NCBI GenBank assembly: GCA_030533445.1
Contig: CM060080.1
Coordinates: 10,644,717 to 10,708,716, forward strand
Direction of reading: 5' to 3'
DNA from: Cyprinodon diabolis
Lineage: Eukaryota > Chordata > Actinopteri > Cyprinodontiformes > Cyprinodontidae
DNA: 64,000 nucleotides
In this document: piece by piece, positions 57,442 through 64,000 of the stretch
Position numbering within the stretch: position 1 is the stretch's first letter
Layout of the letters: every line of letters begins with the position of its first letter
Made by a program: the position numbers and the translations under genes
The notes under the pieces: model-generated
Told to the model about the DNA's origin: nothing
What the model saw: only the letters and a program-made list of their open reading frames with translations
Database searches by the model: none

Positions 57442-60400
57442 ATAAGCTCCTCATCTGATGTTACCAGCTACACTTTTTTTTCTAACCAGAATCTCACCCT
57501 GTCTGCTTTCATTGACTCCGGATGTGAGAGTAACCTCATTGATTCTAACCTGGTCCAGCAATTACAGATTGAAACTGTTCCATTATCCAAGCCTCACAGG
57601 GTATCCGCTATTGATGGAAAGAAACTCCATCAAGTCACTCATCAAACACAACCTCTAGAACTTTTGATCTCCTGAAATCATCGTGAGACATTAACCTTTT
57701 TTGTTTTTCCTTCTGCATGCTCCCCCTTGGTGCTTGGATTCGAGTGGCTGGAACGGCATAATCCCCATATCAACTGGGCTGAACGCCACATTGAGTCTTG
57801 GTCCACCTCCTGTCACGAGACATGTCTTCGTTCTGCAGCTCCCGCTGTTCAGTTTCCTAGAGGTAGGGGGGAGATGGACTCTCCTGACCTTACTTCTGTT
57901 CCTTCCGAGTATCATGATCTGGCACCAGTCTTCAGTAAGGTCAGTGCTACGTCTCTTCCACCTCACAGACCATATGATTGTGCCATTGAATTATTACCAG
58001 GAGCTCCCCTGCCCAGCAGTAGACTTTATAACATCTCTAAGCCTGAACGTGAGACCATGGAGAAATATATTAATGAGTCTCTGGCTGCTGGGATAATCCA
58101 CCCATCTTCCTCTCCTCTTGGTGCTGGTTTCTTTTTTGTGGGCAAAAAGGATGGTTCCCTACGACCCTGTATAGATTACAGAGGTCTTAACCAGATAACC
58201 CTCAAAAATAAGTACCCACTACCATTACTGGCATCAGCATTTGAACCTGTTCAGGGTGCAACAGTCTTCACCAAGCTCGATTTGAGAAATGCTTATCACC
58301 TTCTTAGGATAAGAGAAGGAGACGAATGGAAGACAGCCTTTAAGACCCCCTTAGGCCAATTTGAGTACTTGGTCATGCCTTTTGGTCTCACAAACGCTCC
58401 AGCCTGTTTTCAAGCTCTAGCCTGGCCTGCTGCTCTAGCCATCCGAAGACAAGATAAAGGCAGTTCTTGACTGGCCGACACCTGAAAACCGCAAACAGCT
58501 TCAGAGGTTCCTTGGTTTTGCAAACTTTTACAGACGCTTCATAAGGAATTACAGTCAAACAGCTCTACCTCTCACAACCCTGACTTCAGTAAAGAAGACT
58601 TTTCAATGGACACCTGAAGCTCAAAAAGCTTTTGAAAAATTAAAAACCCTGTTTTCTAGAGCTCCCATTCTGATCCAGCCAGATCCCTCTAAACAATTTA
58701 TCTTAGAGGTGGATGCCTCAGACTCCGGTGTTGGAGCTGTTTTATCTCAGCAACTTGACTCAGACCAAAAGATTCACCCCTGTGCCTTTTTTTCTCGTAG
58801 ACTCTCACCAGCGGAGCAAAACTATGATGTCGGAGATCGTGAACTTCTAGCCATCAAACTCGCCTTGGAGGAGTGGAGACACTGGCTCGAAGGGCCGAAC
58901 ATCCAGTTTTGGTCTGGACAGACCATAAAAACCTGGCCTATCTCCAATCCGCCAAACAAGCTAACCCACGTCATTCTAGATGGTCATTGTTCTTCTCCCG
59001 ATTCAATCTCATAATCTCTTACAGACCTGGTTCCAAGAACGTCAAGCCCGATTCTCTCTCTCGTCTTTACTCTGCTGATCAACCTGAGACGCCCGAGCCT
59101 GTTCTTTCTGCCTCCTGTACTGTAGGAGTGGTTTCCTGGAAGATCACTGATCTCATCAACTCTGCCCTTGCCTCTGAACCTGACCCAGGTAACGGCCCTC
59201 CAAATAAAACCTATGTTCCTTCTTCTGTCAAATCCTGCCTGATCCAGTGGATGCATGCAGCTAAATTTTCCGCCCATCCTGGAGTGAGCAGAACAATAGC
59301 CCTGATTACAAGACGTTTCTGGTGGCCATCCTTACACAAGGACGTAAAAGAGTATGTTTTGGCATGTCCCATCTGCGCCAGAAACAAAACCTCTCACCAA
59401 CCACCTTCTGGCCTGCTGCATCCTCTACCTGTTCCTACCCGACCCTGGTGTCATATTGCCGTAGATTTTGTCACTGGTCTCCCGATTTCCAGAGGTATGT
59501 CCACCATTTAACCATAGTCGACCGTTTCTCCAAGTCTTGTCATTTAATTCCCCTCAGAAAACTTCCCACGGCTTTCCAGACGGCACAGCTTCTGGTGAAG
59601 CATGTTTTCCGGCTCCATGGCATCCCACAGGAAATTCTCTCTGACCGCGGCCCACAGTTCATTTCTCAAGTCTGGAAAGCCTTCTGTTCAGCTTTAAACT
59701 GTAAGTCCTCTCTAACCTCTGGTTATCATCCACAGTCTAACGGGCAGACGGAGAGAATGAATCAGCAACTAGAGTCCACTCTCCGCTGCCTGACCTCAAA
59801 CAACCCCACCTACTGGAGTCAGTACCTGACCTGGATCGAATACGCCCACAACTCACTCAAGTCAGCTTCCACTGGTTTATCCGCGTTTCAGGTATCTCTC
59901 GGTTATCAGCCTCCACTTTTCCCTGCAGACGAGAGATTTCGGTCCGTTCAGTCCATCAGCACATCCGTCGTTGTCAGAGGGTCTGGAAGGACACCATCGC
60001 CACCCTCAACCGTTCTTCTGTCTCAACTAAACGCTTCGCTGACTCCAAGAGACGCCCGGCCCCTGACTACTCCATTGGCCAAGAGGTATGGCTCTCTACA
60101 CGAGACATTCCCCTCAAGGGTATGTCTCGAAAGCTGTCCCCCCGGTTCATTGGTCCTTACAAGGTTGCCCAGATCATCAACCCCTCTGCTGTACGTTTAC
60201 ACCTTCCTCCGAGTCTCCGCATCCATCCCACGTTCCATGTCTCCCAGATAAAACCTGTTGTTTCTAGCCCCCTGTGCCCTCCATCCGACTCCCCTCCACC
60301 CGCCCGGGACATCGATGGACATCCTGCCTTCACCGTCCGCCGGATCGTGGACTCCCGTCGGCGAAGTCGCGGTTGGCAGTACCTCGTTGATTGGGAGGGC

Positions 60401-60520
60401 TGCGGTCCGGAGGACCGCACATGGGTTCCTGGCTCTTATATCCTCGATCCGTCCCTGATCGAGGAATATGAGAGCTCCCTCCTGTCGACATCTTCTGGAC
60501 CGCCAAGAGGCGGTTGTTGA
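57442..60520 (+). pseudogene. retrotransposon pol, disrupted (PR-RT-RH-IN-chromodomain)
   Basis: Remains of the polyprotein. Protease with DSG at 57514-57522; in-frame TGA at 57439 and 57673; RT N-terminal half ([46 protein letters not shown]) to about 58420. Then a deletion removes the RT catalytic core and shifts frame. RT C-terminus and RNase H ([35 protein letters not shown]) run to about 58893; after a frameshift come RNase H end, integrase HHCC finger (MHAAKFSAH...CPICA) and DFVTGLP; after a frameshift near 59500, DRGPQF and NGQTERMNQ (rest of the DDE triad); after a shift near 59955, [10 protein letters not shown] and the chromodomain [24 protein letters not shown], stop at 60518. It cannot encode working enzyme. 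Confidence 0.92.
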
Positions 60521-60529
60521 GAGGGGGGT
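60519..60529 (+). other. polypurine tract
   Basis: gagagggggg-type purine run directly before the 3' LTR (60532), the usual plus-strand primer. Confidence 0.85.
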
Positions 60530-60531
60530 AC

Positions 60532-61244
60532 TGTTGGGATCTGGAGCTGTACCACCTTCCTCCAGCAGAGTGCGCCGTGGGTCTCCTGGAGCTGGAGTCT
60601 TCCAGCACACCTGAGACGTATCTACTCATCAGGAGACCTGCCCTTTATAACCAGCTGCCAGACCTTGCTTCGACGCCGCAGTGTTGACCTTAGTTTTGTT
60701 AGCGACCTGAGCCTTCGAAACTGATAAGAATCTTAGTAGTCTCTAGAGAGAGATCTGATTCTAACTCTCTTCTGTTTTTGTCTCTCAGGAAACCTGTCTC
60801 TAGCCTGAAGCTCTGGATGAGCTTAACCTGCCAATCTGCCCTGGTGAGCCAAACCTGGAGATTCCTATGTGGATCCTCCTGCTGCTCTTAGTGAAGAGCT
60901 GAAACTCTAATCAAGGTCTGCCATTCAAAGTGAGAAGCTAGACGCTGCAGCTGCTCGTGTATTCTACTGAACAAACAGTCTTTGGACCCAACGGTTCCTC
61001 CTCTCTCAAAGAGAAGCCCGGATTCAGTCAAGGTAGAATTCTGAATTATCTAAGGACTCATGCTCATCTGCCTGCCTTTCTAATCAAACTATCATCTCTG
61101 CAGACTTCAGTGAACCAGCCCGGACCAGTTCAAGATCCTGTACTTAACTTGTATTATTGCACATTCAATAAACTCTGTTAAACCTTTTACCCAGCCTCCG
61201 TTGTGTTCTGCATGTGGGCTAAGCAACTAAAACCCATCATGACA
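60532..61244 (+). repeat. 3' LTR
   Basis: 713 bp, same boundaries as the 5' LTR. The self-primer source gccgcagtgtt is conserved at 60675-60685 and AATAAA at 61167-61172. About 14 substitutions relative to the 5' copy. Confidence 0.95.
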
Positions 61245-61765
61245 ATCTCTAACTTTCTGCTCTCTCTGCTTTTCTCAGCTGTGCTGCTGCATTAACACCT
61301 TTGTTTATAGATGCTGGAGATTGGCCTGTTTTTCCAGTGTAGTCCTGTTTCTCTGACTGTGACTGGCTGGATGTGCTCTCTTCATCCTCTGACATGGGAG
61401 CTGGCTTGGAGCTTGTCTGCCCGTCTGTCTGTTTCCTGGACGGGGCCGCCTTTTAAAATTGCTTTTTGTGTTTGCTTTTGTCTCCTTGAACCCCAGTCGG
61501 CCTCGGCAGATGGCCGCTCACACTGAGCCTGGTTCTGCTGGAGGTTTCTTCCTGTTAAAAGGGAGTTTTTCCTCTCCACTGTCGCTAAAAGCATGCTTAG
61601 TGTGAGGGATTACCTTTGAGTCAATGAGTCGATGCAATCAACTGGTTTTCCTTAGATAGAAAACTTTGAATCAATTTGACTGTATGACCTGGTAAACTGT
61701 AAAGTGCCTTGAGATGACGCGTGTTGTGAATTGGCGCTATTAAAGTAAACTGAATTTAATTAATA
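61245..61765 (+). repeat. dispersed repeat family A, copy 4, right part
   Basis: Continues the repeat interrupted at 55644 ('atctctaactttctgctctc') through 'ccagtcggcctcggcagatg' to the 3' end 'aattggcgctattaaagtaa'. Slightly shorter than copy 1 in the middle. Confidence 0.85.
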
Positions 61766-62954
61766 AACTGTTTCTGTTATATATATAATGTAAGCATGAT
61801 AAACCATCTCTATTAAGGCTAAACACTGTTTTTCATCTTACTCTGTGTTTTCTTACTTGGATTTGGGTGTCACATCTATATTTTTTAATCTTCTGCTTAT
61901 ATTTCTCCCGTTGGTCCCTCTGGCTGCTCCTGTCTCGCCTGCTCTGTCGCGTAAATGCATTATTCTTGTAGCTCTGAGTCTGAAGGGAGGTTAGAGTGGT
62001 GAGCTTTGATCATGGCATCGTGAAATATGCATGTATATGTTTGTGTACCCACATCTGACAGAAGGTATGTAAGTAGGAATACAAAATGAAATAAAAATAC
62101 TGGGATACTAATAATGTGAGCAGTACAAACTAAGTGGGGTTACCTGATGAAGAAACATGCTTTATTTATAATGTGTTTGCCACATATTTCTATGCAATGA
62201 CAAAAAGAGTTCTCGTGTCTTCAGCTTCAGATCAAATCTGTGATTGGAACATCTTTTGCCCTCTCAGGCAAATGTTGCCCGCAAAAAGCCCCAAAATAGA
62301 AACAGATCTATTAATTAACCATGTACCTGCTGTGCATTTGAGCTTTTCTCCCAGTACTTCTGCAGGATAGACATAGAAATGGACAGTGAGCATGAAGGAC
62401 TATACAAATTTAGTAAAACATTTTCAAATTAAGTCAAATAAATCTTCTTTCTACTTTTTAACAAAACTCTGTTTTTTCTAAATTTAGTCTTTTTCCCTAA
62501 AGAAATATCTGGGCTTGTAATTTTTTTTTAACCTTTTTATGGCACCTGGCAATTAAGAGTTTCTGGTCCTGATTAAATTAGGCAACACTTCAACAGTTTT
62601 GGTCGGTAAGATTATATGGTTCTGCTTCTGACTGGATAATTTACAAAAGAAGCCAGGGCAGAGACATCTTGCTGTTACTGAAACACCACAGTTTGGCCAA
62701 AATGACCATGGTTATAAATTATAAGAAGTGAAATAGGTACGCCTGCAAATTTAAGAAAAAGATTCCAGCTGTGAAATATGACGGCAATACCATTATGTCT
62801 CTATATGTGTCATCCACCTCGAGAGAAAGTATATTATTACATTAAAATGCAACTTTCTGATGCATTTGAATCCAATGTCATACACCAGAAAAACATTTCC
62901 CTATATATATAAAATTTCAGGAGCTGAGTTTCCATTAAAACTGTGCTCAGAACC
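61766..62954. other. gene-free AT-rich stretch
   Basis: No recognised exon or repeat. Confidence 0.4.
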
Positions 62955-62961
62955 ATGTCCC

Positions 62962-63517
62962 TATTAGCCTGGGTGCCATTCCGAACTTAGTCCCACCCAC
63001 AACGTTTGAGGTCGGGAAGTTCGGTCTGGCATTGCTCAATATTAGCGCGAGTATGCTCGCACAATATCTGGCGGGCCAATCAAATTGTCAGGGCGGGCTT
63101 TATACGATGATGGACAGATGATCAACAGTAACGTAATCAACCACGTCACCAAAACGCGCTTGGGTGACAACAACAATGGCTGCCGCTGGAGAGTTGAGGT
63201 GTGTAGATTCTGCTATTAGGTCTGTTCTAGAAGATATCGACAGCAAATTATTTTAAAAGAGGAACAGAGAAACGCGATCAAGGCTCATCTTCTTATTCTA
63301 GGCGTGCAACTGCACGCTTTGATTTTTGTTGACAACAACTATGCGTCACTTAACATACGTCACGCACTCCGTTGCTCTTATTGGTTGTAGGTCTATCCAA
63401 TTGAGAGCAGAGGCATTTTGTTTCCTGATTCGTTCGAAACATGCCCCATAATCACAGCACTATGGAGCAGAATCAGACTCATATTCTGACTAGAATTGAG
63501 TAGGACTACATCAGGCT
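62962..63517 (+). mobile_element. non-autonomous element with helicase-like ORF start
   Basis: Flanked by atgtccc at 62955-62961 and 63518-63524; ends 'tagcctg' and 'caggct(a)' are inverted. Inside, an ATG in good context at 63177 opens MAAAGELRCVDSAIRSVLED, and in another frame just after, QIILKEEQRNAIKAHL resembles the motif-Q/N-terminal region of RecQ-type helicases. The rest of any protein is missing. Class unknown. Confidence 0.5.
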
Positions 63518-63524
63518 ATGTCCC

Positions 63525-64000
63525 ATTACTGGTAATTTCTAAAATGCTAGGAAATACAGTAAAAATTATACATGACCGCTTGTTCTTGTAATAACTCTGA
63601 AAACAGGATGTAAACACATGAGATATGAAGCTTAAGCGTACATTCAATCTTGCTTCACCTGAACCACTCATTCAGCTCAAGCCAATCAACTCAGGGGCCG
63701 CACCTTCTTAGAAGCCAGTGATCTTTGAAGATCCCCTTCATTTAGCTCATGACCAAGCTTCTCTTTCCCACACACAAGCAAACTTTCACCCACCTCAACA
63801 CTGTCTCCTCCTTCATTCTCAGTCCCACTCACCCTCTGGCTTATTCCGCCACAGGTGCCCCGGGTCCGGGGGAAAGTTAATCTAATCGTTTTCTAGGTTA
63901 CTCATCCAAGTGCATGTTGATTCACAGCATCAAAGTCTTCTGCCAGAGCCTGAGTGCCAAAGAACTTATTTCATTTATGTCTTGCTTTTGTCTCCTTGAA
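63525..64000. other. gene-free end of window; possible repeat A start at the edge
   Basis: No coding evidence. The last 20 bases (cttgcttttgtctccttgaa) match the middle of dispersed repeat A, so a further copy may begin here. Confidence 0.4.

Larger units (their letters stand above)
55645..61244 (+). mobile_element. full-length Ty3/gypsy chromovirus-type LTR retrotransposon
   Basis: A 5.6-kb element bounded by two 713-bp LTRs beginning TGTTGGG and ending CATGACA, flanked by exact ATCTC duplications (55640-55644, 61245-61249). Order: LTR, primer region, gag, protease, reverse transcriptase, RNase H, integrase, chromodomain, polypurine tract, LTR. A C-terminal chromodomain and pol order RT-RH-IN place it in the chromovirus (Tf1/sushi-like) branch. 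By eye the LTRs differ at about 14 of 713 positions without indels (about 2%), so insertion is fairly recent, yet pol has several inactivating lesions while gag is open. It inserted into a copy of dispersed repeat A. Confidence 0.95.

Noticed and set aside
60197..60610. 137-aa minus-strand ORF
   Set aside because: Antisense to the chromodomain end of pol and the 3' LTR start.
1..64000. tRNA, rRNA, snRNA or microRNA genes
   Set aside because: Apart from SINE-borne tRNA-like boxes, no intact RNA gene could be recognised by reading; a covariance-model scan would be needed to exclude small ones.

Overview
This is a eukaryotic window, almost certainly from a teleost fish. It has intron-split vertebrate genes with consensus GT/AG junctions, AT-rich intergenic DNA, and fish-type repeats (Tc1, hAT, pogo and Harbinger-like DNA transposons, BEL/Pao and Ty3/gypsy LTR elements, tRNA-SINEs, LINE tails). 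The species cannot be named from sequence alone.

Four host genes are supported by spliced reconstruction. (1) The last coding exon of trappc12 (353-595, +). (2) Complete adi1 (4 exons, 10502 down to 3464, -; 179 aa), tail to tail with trappc12. (3) Complete klhl10-like gene (5 exons, 20896 down to 15560, -; 570 aa; BTB-BACK-Kelch). (4) Complete marcksl1 (2 exons, 35117 down to 33498, -; 204 aa). No other host gene is visible. From 35.5 kb to the end the window is gene-poor and filled with transposon remnants. The four genes do not form a pathway: TRAPP trafficking/autophagy, methionine salvage, a CUL3 substrate adaptor of the germ line, and a membrane/actin PKC substrate.

Layout: 0-0.6 kb trappc12 end; 2.2-3.1 kb minisatellite foldback; 3.4-10.5 kb adi1, with a hAT fragment, a pogo remnant and other elements in its introns; 11-15.5 kb foldback element, dispersed repeats and a LINE RT fragment; 15.5-20.9 kb klhl10, whose intron 4 holds a SINE carrying an inverted copy of klhl10's own last exon; 23.2-24.4 kb two large palindromes next to a decayed BEL/Pao pol; 26-32.5 kb a putative solo-LTR-like insertion, a Tc1-like fossil, a long dispersed repeat, and a Tc1 element split by two hAT insertions with exact 8-bp target duplications; 32.6-35.5 kb marcksl1; 38.1-39.7 kb Harbinger-like element with long inverted arms around a LINE fragment; 40-46.7 kb more DNA-transposon remnants; 46.7-55.5 kb mostly unique AT-rich DNA; 55.6-61.2 kb a full-length Ty3/gypsy chromovirus-type LTR retrotransposon.

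The most interesting object is that LTR element. It has 713-bp LTRs, a 5-bp target duplication, an intact gag, a broken pol and a C-terminal chromodomain. It has no tRNA-type primer site. Instead, 11 nt just after the 5' LTR are exactly complementary to 11 nt starting 31 nt downstream of the LTR TATA box, which is the arrangement expected for Tf1/sushi-type self-primed reverse transcription.
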